Made by a program: the position numbers and the translations under genes. Under the pieces are notes generated by a model. The model searched no databases. It was not told the DNA's origin and saw only the letters and a program-made list of their open reading frames with translations. A stretch of DNA of 64,000 nucleotides from Tolypeutes matacus (lineage: Eukaryota > Chordata > Mammalia > Cingulata > Chlamyphoridae). Below, piece by piece: positions 34,261-45,704 of the stretch. Every line of letters begins with the position of its first letter. Within the stretch, counting starts at the first letter, position 1. The stretch covers positions 1,744,029 through 1,808,028 of the forward strand of contig JAKSZT010054308.1 in the NCBI GenBank assembly GCA_026826555.1. Direction: 5' to 3'.

Positions 34261-35889
34261 TTATATGGATTCAATTTGTTTCCGGACCTTTTCCAGAGCC
34301 TTTCTGTCCAGTAGTCGCTGACGAACGATGACAAGGCAAGCAAAGACCAAGGCCACACCTACAACAGCCCCTTCGAATTTCCAGAATAAGTGTTGTTCCA
34401 TCAGTACTGAGCGGCAGCTGAGGGCAGGAAGAAACAGTTATTCCCAGAGAAGGCCAGCCAGCCTCTCCCTCTTATCTCCTTTTCACTTCAGTCTAACCAA
34501 GAAACATCCAAGAAGAAAAGAGGAAACCAGTAGGCCTGCTAATGAGTTTACAATGCATGAAGCCCTCTCAACTCAATGTTTAAATTTATTCTCTAGTGAG
34601 GCAGTCAGATCTGGTATTAACTTTACTGATGAGAAAATATAATCAGTATCACAGTGCTAGGGAGTAGGGCTGGAACATAATGCTGAGTTCAAGTAACTTG
34701 TCTCCAAACCCCACCTCTTTCCAAAATGTCTTGCTACCTGCAGACCAGGAGAAAGAGGTCAGACCATCTGCCTAAAGTTACAGGAGCAGAGAAAGTGATC
34801 TCAGAGATTTCAAGGGAAGAGAAACAGCACTTGCCTTTTGAACTCATTCCTCTTAGATGAGCTGCATGTGATTTTCTCCACATACCCTGTGGAACCACAC
34901 TCAGGAGTGGTTTTCTGCCAGGAGAAAAGGACCAAAGGACCTGTTATCAGGGAGCAGCAGGAGAAGCAGAAAGGCTGCCATGTGGAATGTGCTATGGCTG
35001 TGCTATGGCTCAGAGGTGGTAAGCAACAGAGAACTAATGATGAGTTCTGATGGGGATAGTGGAGGTGGTAGTTGCATGATTAGGAATGTGCTTTAGAAAG
35101 AACACTTCAGGGACAGCAGTCAAGGAGCCATAGGGACAGATTCCAGAGCCTGAGGGATTAAAAATGAACAGAGCATGATTATCTGAATACTGCCATTAAC
35201 TTGGAAAGAAAGGATTCACAGTTTCAGGGGGTAGAAAAGTTCAGATTTGGACATGAACTGAGACTGCAAGAAAATGAAAAAAAGACAATGCAAAGGTACA
35301 CTTAAGACCTGGGGACCGGCTGGTTGTGAGAAATAAAGGAGAGAAGATAGATACTCACTTTCTGGAAATTAGAACAGGGAACACACTCTTCTGCCACCAC
35401 AAACTCTTCCACCATCCAGCATGGCAAGTTTGAGGTGCTCACTAAAAAGGGGAGAGAAATGCCAGCCTCGGGCCATTTGGAAAAAAGCTCTGCCCACCCA
35501 ACCTCCTTGGCGCAGCGATAGCCCTCATTCCTCGAGGTACCGCCCTTTTCCATCAATGTTCTTGGAAAATGGGATAATTTTTTAAAAAGCAAAACAAACG
35601 GTGGGGTGTCGAGTTCCCAGACCCATCACCCACCTGACTGCTTCTCCTCCGGCACGGTTGCCTCTGCTTGGCTTCATCGGGGGAGGTGAGAGAAAGGAAC
35701 AAATGTCAGGAGCCAGAAAACGGGGTTCCCACCCCCGCATTTTCTCCATCCCCGGGGGCCGGCGGGGACACTGCGGTCCTTCGGTCCCCTCCGAGCTCCC
35801 CCTTACCAGAGCTTTAAGGCGAAAGCGCAGAGCAACCAGCAGAGGCGGCGGCCCTGAGGGAGGCCACGCCTCCCCACTCTGGCAGGCAT
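34261..35889 (-). CDS. JTB: Jumping translocation breakpoint protein (5 coding exons, 146 aa)
   Basis: Small type I membrane protein linked to mitochondria, cytokinesis and cell survival in the literature. Exons: 35889-35807, 35671-35634, 35441-35359, 34914-34835, 34417-34261; 441 bases, exactly 146 codons plus TAA, the human length. N-terminal signal sequence (RRLCWLLCAFALKLCQA, residues 15-31). A cysteine-rich extracellular domain follows (NLPCWMVEEFVVAEECVPC, then TTPECGSTGYVEKITC). One transmembrane segment, residues 111-126 (GAVVGVALVFACLVIV), and a short basic cytoplasmic tail ending KVRKQIESI. The junction after 34835 is GC-AG; the others are GT-AG. The N-terminal nine residues differ from human, but the exon frame and the join LKL|CQAEA are conserved. 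Confidence 0.96.
34418..34834 (-). other. JTB: GC-AG intron of JTB
   Basis: Exon ends AAAAG at 34835 and the intron starts GCAAGT (34834-34829). This is a strong match to the GC-AG donor consensus AG|GCAAGT. The 3' end is CCCTCAG before 34417. The join produces NEFKSCRS, the conserved JTB sequence; no GT alternative preserves it. Confidence 0.88.
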
Positions 35890-36480
35890 GGGGTGCTGAG
35901 TGTCGCACCTGCTGGGACAGGAGGACCTGTCTTACTGGCTTCGTGCCTCCGTCGGAGCGCAGAGGCGGTGCTTACTCTGAAGCTGTCCCGGGGGTTCCAG
36001 GTCAGGGCTGCGAAATTCTGGGGTTGCTTATCAGAGCAAAGCCTCTATCGCGATGTCCTCATGGCCACAGCGAGAAAAGTCCATATGCATTTGTCGGCTA
36101 GGAGCGTGAGTTCCTTCCTAGGCCCGCCAGGTCTTTGAGGAAAGGCGGGAGGGGCGTAGGGACTTAGTGTCCCTTCACCGCCGTTCCGTTCTCGGCACCG
36201 CCATCTTCCTCCGCGAGGGATTCTGGGGCGTCGGGCCTGACCGCGGAACCCAGTTTTTCCCGAGCGGGGCCGATTGTTCGAGGCCGTGGCGCGCCGAGTG
36301 TCGCCTGCTGGGTCTTGTAGTCTTGCATGGTTGGTGGCGCGTCGCCTGCTGCTCACTGGGAATTCGGTTTCACAGCGTTTGTTGAGCGAGATATGGCCCG
36401 TTGGCTCGTCATACCATTGCATTATGGTCCTGGTAGTTTGAGGCCGGACCGGAGGAAATGGCGGCGGTCGAGGCTTGTCT
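35740..36480 (-). promoter_or_regulatory. JTB: JTB CpG-rich promoter region
   Basis: CpG-dense sequence around the JTB start codon and upstream. On the minus strand an AAGATGGCGG element lies at about 36204-36195. A second CpG-rich patch with the plus-strand reading 'gaaatggcggcgg' lies at about 36455. Whether a divergent transcript starts here cannot be told from sequence. Confidence 0.6.
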
Positions 36481-36780
36481 GCATTCTCGGTTCGCAGCTC
36501 CTAGGGCTCTCACCTCAATCTGCCCATTTTGGGTTAGATGAGCGGGGAGACGAAAAAGAAACGCTATGTCGCCCTCCCAGGACTTGCCCCCTACTCGAAA
36601 CCTTGGGAGTCACCATTAAGTTTCCGTACTTCTGACAGTCTGCCCCATTCCTCCTCCTCTGGCGTCCGAAAGTGAAGGGATAAGTTGGGGTTGGCTGTCC
36701 AGGGATGGAAGCGGAAGGGCTTCTCCGGAGTGGGCATGATACCTTTTCCTGACTCTGGCGTCCCAATAAATGTTGGCTCT

Positions 36781-36872
36781 AGGGGATGGATGTGGCTCAA
36801 ATGGTTGGGCGTCCGTCTCCCATATGGAGGGAGCCGGGTTAGATCCCCGGGACCTCCCGGTTGAAAAAAAAA
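36781..36872 (+). mobile_element. Short tRNA-derived SINE
   Basis: tRNA-like head only: 'gatgtggctcaaatgg', then 'gtctcccatatgg', B-box-like 'gggttagatccccggg', then an A-rich tail. A simpler relative of the longer DAS elements in this window. Confidence 0.85.
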
Positions 36873-38348
36873 ATTTTTGGGGTCTAGATTCAGGTGCTTA
36901 TTGGCTACGTGATCTTAGGACAGTATCTGGCTCTGTGTTCTAGATAAAATGGAAATGCTAATATGCATTTTCTAGGGTTTTTTTGAGAAGTTCAAATGAA
37001 ATGTATACGAAAACACTTTTTATTCTGTCCCTATAATGTTGCTTCACATTTCTATTATACTCTGAAGACAACATTTAACTGATTTTGGTCCTCTCAATAA
37101 TCCTGAGGAGGCAGAGCTAATATTATCCCCATTATATGACTAAACTCAGAGTGTAAATAAACTCACTACGCAGCTAGTGAGTAGACAAACTGAGGCTTGA
37201 GCCCAAACTTTCAACTCCCAAGCCAGAGATTTATGCCCGCTTCCAGCCACATGAAGTTAAACCTTGACATCTACTCAGAACTGCAGTAACTTGACCCCCA
37301 CACACTGCAGTTCATGCTTCACTGTCTGGTAATGTATTAATAACTATTCTAGTTCTGCGGTAATTTTCCTCTTAGACACACATGTATGTGTGTCTGCAGC
37401 CTCCCACATAACTGGGCCATGTAAATTTAGTTTTCTTAGATGCTTAGTAGATAAGAAAGGAGATACTTTAAGCTTCATATAAATGTGGGGCTGATAAAAT
37501 AAACTGGACTCACCTCTCAAGATCAAAGGGCTTGTCCCCATACTTTTTTCTTCATGTTAACTCTGCTCCATATTCTCTTCCAAGAAGTCTTTTAGCTTGA
37601 AGCCCACTGCTATCAGTCTCCCTCAGCCCCAAGGGTTAAAGCACTTTTTGGGGGATAACAGTATATCTGGTGGTATGTTCCATAAATTTTGTTTTTCCCA
37701 TCAGACTTAAAGCTGGTTTCTCAAAAGTAGCAACTATCAGACTGTGGAAAGACCACTGAATGAGAGTTGGGGAGGGGGAAGGAATTCTTGTGAGGGCTGA
37801 GCTTTAATTTTAACCTTGTTTCTTTAAGTTATTATGTATGTGTGTATGTCTCAATAGCATGTGTATTACAGAATGTAGGTGGTGGCCTTTTTCCAGTAGT
37901 TTTTAGCTATAGTAAAGATTTTGGCTGAAATCTAGTATTGTTACTCCTTCTCAAATCCTACCTTGTCTCATGTCAAGGAGAGAGCTCCCTTGTCTTAGCA
38001 AGCAACTGAATAGGGTCTCTAACCTGAAATGGTATTTTAAATTAGCTGCTCTGAGGTATGATGAAGTCAATCTGCATCCTGGGATTCACAAAATGCAAGT
38101 GTGAATGATCTCTTGAGCAAATTAAACCAGATAGGCAGTTGACTTCAGACAGAGCTCAAACATAAGCTACAGGTGAAATTTTTCATTGCTAAATCAAGGT
38201 ATCAAGGTTTGGACACTTAAAAATAAATAAATAAATAAATAAAATAAAAATTAAAAAAAAAAAGGTTTGGACACTTAATACATTTATCAAATTATCTTGC
38301 AAGTCCTTCTTCCAGCACTGTCATACTTTCTTCTGACCGTTGTCTTTT

Positions 38349-38448
38349 TTTTTTTTTTTTTTTTTTTACTGGGAGGTCCCAGGGACCGAACCCGGGTCCC
38401 TCCATATGGGAGACGGACGCCCAATCAGTTGAGCCACATCCGACCCTG
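38349..38448 (-). mobile_element. Short tRNA-derived SINE (antisense)
   Basis: Poly(T) followed by the reverse of the short SINE head. Direct repeats 'tgaccgttgtcttt' flank it (about 38334-38347 and 38449-38463). Confidence 0.9.
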
Positions 38449-38728
38449 TGACCGTTGTCTTTTATCAACAGAAACAGCAGCACAAGAAAGACTTTGTATG
38501 ATAGTAAAGTAAAATAAAAAAAGAAAGACTTTGCTGCTGACCTCAGGGTTGTGCCACCCATTTCCGCACTTAGGGCTGGGAATTTCTTAAACACTTTGAA
38601 CATTGTCTCCATGCATAAAACCTCTGACAATGTATTTTGTCTAGACCATATCTGACATTTTCATTGATCCCAATAAAAGATCAAGTCCATGAGATAGTTC
38701 GGCTGCTTTAAAAATATTGTGTAAGAGG

Positions 38729-38910
38729 GAAGCGGCTGTGGCTCAATCAGTAGGGCTCCCGTTTACCATATGGGAGGCCCCGGGTTCAGTTCCCAGGGCC
38801 TCCTGGTGAGGGCAGGCCCGCCCGCACGGCGTGGTTGGCTGACCCAGCGAGCACAGGCAGCAAGGGGGGGATAAATGAATAAATAAATAAAATCTTAAAA
38901 AAAAAAAAAA
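38729..38910 (+). mobile_element. DAS-type SINE, part of a nested pair
   Basis: Full-length copy with AATAAA-repeat tail, TCTT and poly(A). Flanked by 'ttgtgtaagaggga' on both sides; the right-hand repeat is also the left flank of the next SINE. Confidence 0.92.
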
Positions 38911-38924
38911 ATTGTGTAAGAGGG

Positions 38925-39316
38925 AAGCAGATGTGGCTCAAGCAGTTGGGTGCCCGCCTACCACATGGGAGGTCCCAGGTTCGGTTTCCGGTACTTCCTA
39001 AAGAAGATGAGCAAGACAGCAAGCTGATGCTATGGGCTGGCACGGCACGGTGGCACAACAAGATGATGCAACGAGGAGACACAAGGAGGAAACACAGAGA
39101 CATAACAAGCAGGAGCAGAAGTGGCTCAAACAATTGGGCACCATCCATCCCATTCTCCCACATGGGACGTCCCAGGTTCGGTTCCCCTTGCCTCCTAAAA
39201 AAAAAAAGACGCGCAGACACAGAGAGCACACAACGAGCAGATAGAGAGAGCAGACAGCGAGTGCAAACAATGAGGGGCAGGGGAAAATAAATAAATAAAA
39301 TAAATCTTAGAAAAGA
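38925..39316 (+). mobile_element. Dimeric tRNA-derived SINE
   Basis: Two tRNA-like heads in one element ('agatgtggctcaagcagttg' at 38929 and 'agtggctcaaacaattgg' at about 39119), separated by an A-rich linker with 'cacggtggcacaacaagatg'. Direct repeats 'tgtgtaagagggaa' and 'tgtgtaagagtgaa' flank it. Confidence 0.85.
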
Positions 39317-40010
39317 TGTGTAAGAGTGAAAAGGGGCTACTTATGTTTAAAGGGAGCTATGTGTTAAGCCTGAGTTTTTTTGATGTTGGCTATTTTGCAT
39401 GTCAATAGTTATGCTATCTTTGTTATTGAGTAGTTAGGAAGTATGTTAAAATTTGCTTGTCCCTCTGCTTGTAAGCGCCACCCAAAGGTTATGTTAACCT
39501 ACCATTGTAGAGGCATATAGTAGAAGCTCAAATATTTAATGAATAAATGAACCTTTTCTGTGTCTCATTTTCCTCATCTATAAAAGCAGATAATGTCTAG
39601 TAGCTACCTAGAGGGACTGCTGCCAGGATGAAAAGAAGCTTGCAGGAATCATTCAGTAAGCGATAATAATGTTATTTCCCTAAGGCTAAAGCTGTTACTC
39701 CTCTGGGGAGACCCACAGAGTATTCCTTCTCCTCTCTTGGACTCCCTTGAATTTAGGACAAAGCTCTGCCTGCTGGGGTTCTCTGGACATCCAAGTGGGA
39801 AGAGGATGTCCAGACTTCAGGCTCCTCCACCTCTAGCTCCTCGCTGGAGTTAAACGGATGGGGAAGGAATAGCTGTAGGACTAGTCCTGGTGCCACAGAT
39901 TGAGGCAGACCAACCACGTTGGAGAGTCAGAAAGAGGAGATATGAGGGGAGAGTAATTCTGACAATAATGGAACTTATACAAACCAGGGACATTTGTGCA
40001 AATGGTGGTC

Positions 40011-40016
40011 TTTAAT
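40011..40016 (-). other. RAB13: Probable RAB13 polyadenylation signal
   Basis: Minus-strand ATTAAA about 430 bases beyond the RAB13 stop codon. It is the most likely signal in this interval; the 3'UTR would be 40000-40442. Confidence 0.5.
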
Positions 40017-40442
40017 ATTGAGAAAGACCATGCAAAGTGACAGGATGGGACCCCACCTTCAGAGGATGGTGCTGAGCATCTCTCACAGGACCCTAAAACC
40101 TGAGCCAGTAACAGAATAAACCAATTTATCTACACTTAGATTTGTCCCGGAAACCCAGGGATATCTGGGGCCTGGGACCATCGATCCTTCCTTTCCTCTT
40201 CCCCTCTTCCTGTCTCCTTACCTTCTTTCACTTCCTCAATTCTTTACCCTCTCTCACCTTTTCCCTCTATGTTACTTTCTATCCTTGTTCTTTTTCCTTC
40301 TCCATTTTCTCCTCATTCTCCCTACCATCTACCCATCTACCCCTCCAAGCCCTACCTACTATTGCTCCCCTGCCCAGCCCTACAGTCCTGTCTTCCTCAG
40401 GTCCAGCCTGCAGGCTCAGGGTGGGGAGGCAGGAAGGGGTCC

Positions 40443-43400
40443 TCAGCCCAGGGAACACTTGTTGGTGTTCTTCTTGTCACAGGTTTGCAGGTCAGTGCTG
40501 GGAGGCTTATTGCTGTTTCCCTGGAGGGAGAAGGGAAGAAGTGTTGACATGGGAAGAAGAGAGAAGGGTGAGTGTGAATGGCTGGCTGGGATATGAGGCT
40601 ATAAGCTGGTCCAAGAGGACCCACCCTCATGGGAAGTTTTAGCATTGCTCCCCTCCTCAGTTTTCATGCTGAACACACACACACACACACACACACACTA
40701 TTGTATTCAACCCTGCAGAACCGACTTACCGATCTCCGGCCTCCTGACTTGAGCAAGATGTCCCGAGCCAAGGAACTGAAGGCCTAAAGGTGAGAAAAGA
40801 ATGAATGATCAGAACAGATGGAAGGGAATAAAAATCCATCTTCAAATATTCCATTTTTTTGGGGGGGGAGGGTCTCACCTCATCCACATTCATACTGGAT
40901 TTGGCACTTGTCTCGAAAAATCGGATTCCATGCTCCCGAGCCAACTGTGGGAAGGGTGGGGGTGGGGTGGGTGGGGGTAGCAGGGGGACAGGGGTGGATG
41001 TTTAAATGGGAAGAAGAAAGAGTAGTTGAATAAAGGGCAGCAGCCAACTCTGCAATCTGATCTCATCCTGGCCTTCCCGACCCAGTTCTAGAACAGTGCC
41101 CAGCCTGGCCCCCACCTTATTGGCCTGCTCCTTCTGCACCTTCCTCTTCACCTCCATGTCACATTTGTTCCCCAGCAAGAGACGCTCCACCCCAGCTGAG
41201 GCATTCTGGGGGAAAAGGGTAAGACAAGGAAAAGCTGGGTCCTGTTCATCCTCATGGCTTCTTTCTCCTTCCATGTTCCACCCTGTTCCCTTCCCAAAGC
41301 CCTCATATCTTTTGGAGGGTTCTCACCTCTTTGATGCTCTTCATCCAGTTCTGAATATTCTCAAAGGATTTTTCATCTGTGATGTCGTACACTAGGATAA
41401 TGCCCTGGAGGATGGCGGAGTTCACCATGGAGCCTTGGACCATATTCTCCTGTTTAGGCTTTCACTGCCCGTACCTCCACTGCCCTCTAAGTGATCTTGA
41501 AAGTCCCATCCTCAGGTCTAAACAACAGGCCATGTGGAACCTATTGCACCCCACACTGTGTCTCCTGCCAAGTTTCCCTGCCCCTCTGCACTCATAAACC
41601 TATGTCCTATGCCCTCATCCCTTGTCCAGACCCACACTCTGTACCATGGCTCCACGGTAATAGGCGGTAGTTATTGTCTTGAATCGCTCTTGGCCAGCCG
41701 TGTCCCTGAAGAGGCGGAATAGAGGGGTAGGATAGAGTGAAGGACTCTCCAAGGAGAGAATTCCATCTAAGAATTTAGCTTTTGCAACAGGGTGGAGCTA
41801 AAAGGAATAGAATCAGCAAACAGTAAAGGAGGAAAGGGAGGAAAGACTTTTGGGCTGATGTTGAGAGATGGTAGAAGCTCAAGAAACAAGATCTCTCTCA
41901 TATATTTATTGAGTGCTCAGTCTGGGCCAAGCACTGTGCATTTATCATTTTATGTGTATGTCTCATTTTTTGTTTACACTTTAGTTCAACTTTGTGTTTT
42001 TACTGTCCTTATTTCACAAACAAGGAAGCAGATTTGGAGAGGCTGGATAATAATGCAGATGATACAGCAGGTAAGCAACAGAACCTGGACTTGAAGCCCT
42101 GTCTGCTCTTATCTGTCATATCACAATGCCTCCATTAAGCCTCGTACCACTGAAACACCATCAGGGGCTCCAGCTTCCTTTATGAAGGTCAGGTCAAACC
42201 TCTACACTTGGCTTTCTGGGCTCTCCGTAATTTAGGGAGAGCACTGGAGTGGGAATCAAGCCTTAATTCTGCTACCTGCCATTTAACTGCTCAGAGACCG
42301 TTTCCACTTTACAGCTTAACAGATATCTGTTGTCAAATTCAGAGAATGCTCTGGAGCTGGGGGAGGCAAGAGAATTATTAAAAAGTTGAAAATAGTTGAG
42401 TGAGCAGAAGGCGAGATGGAAGGGCAGCTGAGTGAAGGTGAGAAAAAGAAATGGATTAGGAGAAGTGCTGGAAGGAGCTACCGGGGAAGGGAAAGAAATG
42501 AAGCAAAATAGGAGGTAAATGGGGACATCCGGTTAAGAGTCCTAGGGGATTCGCTCACCAGACTTGCAGTTTGATCTTCTTCCCCTCTATATCCACAGTG
42601 CGGATCTTGAAATCAATTCCTAGGGGTGGAGGGTATACAATGAAGTTGAGATGGATATGTGCTTGCATGTAAAAGTGTGTGGTGGGGGAAGCGGCTGTGG
42701 CTCAATCAGTAGGGCTCCCGTTTGCCATATGGGAGGCCCCGGGTTCGGTTCCCGGGGCCTCCTGGTGAAGGCAAGCCCACCCGCATGGCGTGGTTAGCTG
42801 ACCCAGCGAGCACAAGCAGCGAGGGGGGAATAAATGAATAAATAAATAAAATCTTAAAAAAAAAAAAAGTGTGTGGTGGGAGGGTCAGGAATGGAGCAGT
42901 GGCAGCTTCAGAAATTCTGCAGGGGAGGCACGTGGAGAGAAATATGGTTGGAAGTATGGAACAAGGAGAATTTTCTTGAACCTATTTTTGCATAGCAAGC
43001 ATACTGTTTTTCACTTAAATTTTATGGAATTTGGGGGTGGTGGGGGGAAAGATGATGAGATTTCTGCAGGGAGGCTTAAGGCCCTTAAGTCCTGCCTCTT
43101 GGGTCCACTCAGCCATGCCGGCCGACAGCTCTCTCAATTCAGTCTCTGTCTTCCCCCAAACTATTACATTCAGATTCCTCTTCTCTTCTGTTTTTTTTTG
43201 TTTGTTTGTTTGCTTGCTTGCTTGCTTGCTTGTTTTTTTAAAGAAATTTCTACTCTCATACTCCACCCATCCTTCTGGCCCTACGGGATAAATTGTAAGG
43301 GAAAAGGTCACTGGTGCCAGTCTCTGTGAATTCACTAGGGGGTCAGGCTGGGAACCAAGAAAGCCTGAGGCTAAACTGGATACCTCCTGAGACTGAATTA

Positions 43401-44239
43401 GGAAAGAGGGGACATTTTCCCTTCCCCATTCTAACCAGAATTGTCCTGAGATTCTGTCTTATTTCCCAGGCCATAGGGTTTGAACAAAAATGAGAGGGAT
43501 GGTGGGGAAACAATGGTCTTCTCGATGGAAACTTGGGCGCCTCCCCGGAGACTGCTGGGGCCTGGCCCCCAGGGAGGAGTCTGAGTCACTGACCCCCAAA
43601 AGTTCCCTCACTCCCACTTTCCTCACCAGCCTGTCTGCATATGCATAATCACCCTCAGGGCCGCCCTCCAGCACACCCAGCCTCCTTGTTTCACCCTCCT
43701 CACCCCCTATTAAGTTGCAGGGCAGGGAGACTGGGAAGTAGATGGTAAGGTGGGATGCAATCAGTCTAAAGCCCAGTGGGACAGAAACGAGGAGAGGGGA
43801 TCAAGAGAGTTCTGGTGGATGGGGGTGGGGGGAAGAGGAGCTGAGGGGCAAATACAGAAGTGTTCCGGTGGATTTGGGGAGACTAGGGAGATGGTACCTA
43901 GAAAAGAGGGGCACCTGGAGGCCTCAGAGAGGTTAGAGGTTTGGGTATCATCCCAGAGACGCGGTATGGGGGATGGGTCTGAAAAAGAGGTTGAAGAACA
44001 GGAATTTAGGAGCTTCATTCTGGGGGGACTGAAAAGTGGGGCCACTGGTAATCCGGGAGTCTGAGGATGAGGGCACCGCGGAATTGGGGGTCTGGGGTAT
44101 GGCCAGTGGGCTCACCGATGGTGGAGATGTAAGTGTTGTTGAAGTTGTCCTCTGCAAAGCGAATGATCAGGCAAGTCTTGCCCACCCCTGAGTCCCCGAT
44201 CAGCAGCAACTTGAAGAGGTGGTCGTAGGCTTTGGCCAT
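40443..44239 (-). CDS. RAB13: Ras-related protein Rab-13 (8 coding exons, 203 aa)
   Basis: Small GTPase of the Rab8/10/13 group, acting in trafficking to tight junctions and the plasma membrane. Exons: 44239-44116, 42619-42559, 41705-41645, 41404-41327, 41205-41116, 40944-40879, 40783-40730, 40520-40443; 612 bases, 203 codons plus TGA, the human length. Nucleotide-binding motifs are intact: P-loop GDSGVGKT (15-22), switch I threonine in STIGIDF, WDTAGQ (62-67), NKCD (121-124), SAK (151-153). The hypervariable tail ends NTNKCSLG, a CAAX-type geranylgeranylation motif. The ATG is in the context GCCATGG. This gene shares its minus-strand orientation with JTB but is separated from it by about 4 kb of repeats. 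RAB8 and RAB10 are excluded by the tail. Confidence 0.98.
40674..40700. repeat. CA dinucleotide repeat
   Basis: About 13 CA units in the last RAB13 intron, between the exon ending at 40730 and the terminal exon. Confidence 0.95.
41880..42135. repeat. MIR-like repeat in RAB13 intron
   Basis: 'tattgagtgctcagtctggg', 'ccaagcactgtgcatt' and 'ttatttcacaaacaagg' follow the MIR order in the intron between RAB13 exons 2 and 3. Confidence 0.65.
42687..42865 (+). mobile_element. DAS-type SINE
   Basis: In RAB13 intron 1. Direct repeats 'aaagtgtgtggtggg' at 42672-42686 and about 42866-42880. Complete head, body and tail. Confidence 0.93.
43190..43242. repeat. TTTG/CTTG tetranucleotide repeat
   Basis: Poly(T), then TTTG units, then five CTTG units in RAB13 intron 1. 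Confidence 0.9.
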
Positions 44240-44560
44240 GGCGGACACTGGGGGGAGCCGGGGGAGGGTTGGGGAAGCGCCGGGCACCGGTAGGCGGGAT
44301 TGGGTGCCCAGGAGCCCAGGCCAGGAAGAAGTTTTCCTCCCTCTCCGCCCAGGCTCCGGGAAAGAAGAGAGGCGGCACTCCACTGGGCCCCACCCCCTGA
44401 CCGCCCACCCCTTTCGGCTGGCCGAGGAAGCCGGCCCGGCTTGCTGTGCTCTGGGCTTTCCTTCCCCAGCCCACGCTGGCCTGGCTCCCTCGCCGTTTCC
44501 CAAGCCGATTGCGAACTACCGTTCCTCTCTTTCGACCCCACTCTTCCACTCTGAGGCCAG
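44240..44560 (-). promoter_or_regulatory. RAB13: RAB13 promoter and 5'UTR region
   Basis: GC-rich, moderately CpG-rich DNA immediately 5' of the RAB13 ATG. No TATA box or clear initiator identified, so the boundary is approximate. Confidence 0.5.
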
Positions 44561-44908
44561 GGAGACTGGGGTGAAGGGAAGCAGAGGCTTAACCAAGACA
44601 ACCCAGGGAAGAGGAATTTCAGAGGAATTATTGAAGGGAAAAGAGTTTTGGGGAATAAAGATGAGGGCAGGGATGGCACCCGGAGTTGACAAAAATTGGG
44701 GGCTGATTTTTGGAGGGGCTGTTTAAAGAGGATAGAAATCTGGGGCCGAGCAAAGGGCAGTGCTAGAATTCTGGTGTTCCAAGTTCTTGGTTCGATGAAT
44801 TCCAAAACTCCCTTTAAAAGAAGCGGGATTCCCCAGAGTAGGTGGTTATTTGTTGGGTCAGTCTGCCCCCTGGTGGAACAGAATGAAAATTTAAATTACT
44901 ACAAAAGG

Positions 44909-45018
44909 GAGGGAGTGTAGCTCCGTAGTTGAGCGCCTGCTTCCCACGGACGAGGTCTAGGGTTCAATCCCCGGTACCTCCAAAAAATAAAAAATTAAAA
45001 TTAAAAATTAATTAATGC
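44909..45018 (+). mobile_element. tRNA-Ala-like SINE with A/T-rich tail
   Basis: 44911-44982 aligns by eye with tRNA-Ala: acceptor 'gggagtgtagctc', A-box-like region, 'gagcgcctgc', B-box 'gggttcaatcccc', end 'tacctcca'. The anticodon loop is degenerate and an A-rich tail follows, so it is a SINE or retropseudogene and not a working tRNA gene. Confidence 0.75.
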
Positions 45019-45020
45019 AG

Positions 45021-45204
45021 GGAAGCGGCTGTGGCTCAATCAGTAGGGCTCCCGTTTACCATATGGGAGGCCCGGGTTCGGTTCCCGGGGCCTCCTGGTG
45101 AAGGCAAGCCCGCCCTCACGGCGTGGTTAGCTGACCCAGCGAGCACAAGCAGCAAGGGGGGGATAAATGAATAAATAAATAAAATCTTTAAAAAAAAAAA
45201 AAAA
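45021..45204 (+). mobile_element. DAS-type SINE
   Basis: Inserted into the tail of the tRNA-Ala-like element. Direct repeats 'attaatgcag' at 45011-45020 and 45205-45214. Confidence 0.92.
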
Positions 45205-45236
45205 ATTAATGCAGAAAGAAACTGACTCCCCCTCAA

Positions 45237-45262
45237 ACACACACACACACACACACACACAA
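45237..45262. repeat. CA dinucleotide repeat
   Basis: About 12 CA units just downstream of the SINE. Confidence 0.95.
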
Positions 45263-45704
45263 CCCACCTTGATACATTCTGGGACAAGTTAGAACAGTCA
45301 TCCTTTTGGGACTCCGTGTGATTTCTCTGATCAGCCAGCTCAGGAAGACAGAGACTGGACTAACAAAGGTCTGGTTTCATTCTTCCCATGGACCTTTTAA
45401 CATGGCCTTGTACTCTTTGTCATGTACTCCCCTGATACCCCACTGAATAACAACCAGAAAGCTGAAGTATGATGAGCATGGCTATAAAGAAACAAAGTTT
45501 ATCTTTGCCTTTGGAAAAAAATTACTCAAAATATCTGATTTCTAACAGTCAGTAGAATTGTCCTTGTATAATCATAGTGTACTAATTGTGAAAAGGCGTC
45601 TTGTGTCACTTCATTTATCCTTTTCACTTTCTGTCTCCCTATGTATTCCTTCTCAAACACCTATTCAATTCCCTTTTGTCCATTGTCTCACCTTCCAATA
45701 TGCT

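Larger units (their letters stand above)
36481..39990. other. Intergenic DNA between JTB promoter and RAB13 3' end
   Basis: No gene found. Contains five SINE copies (36781, 38349, 38729, 38925 and dimeric parts), a MIR remnant (about 37080-37215) and an AAAT simple repeat at 38218-38262. Confidence 0.6.

Noticed and set aside
36455..36540. Short plus-strand reading frame starting ATGGCGGCGGTCGAGG beside the JTB promoter
   Set aside because: Only 27 codons, no recognised protein, and in a CpG-rich promoter where such frames arise by chance.
40726..40944. A first reading suggested an extra base and frameshift near the RAB13 tail (about 40740), which would remove the CSLG motif
   Set aside because: Re-reading the line boundary shows two C residues, not three. 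The exon is 54 bases and the frame is intact.
44911..44982. Possible functional tRNA-Ala gene
   Set aside because: The anticodon loop is degenerate, there is an A-rich tail and no T-run terminator directly after it; it is a SINE-type copy.
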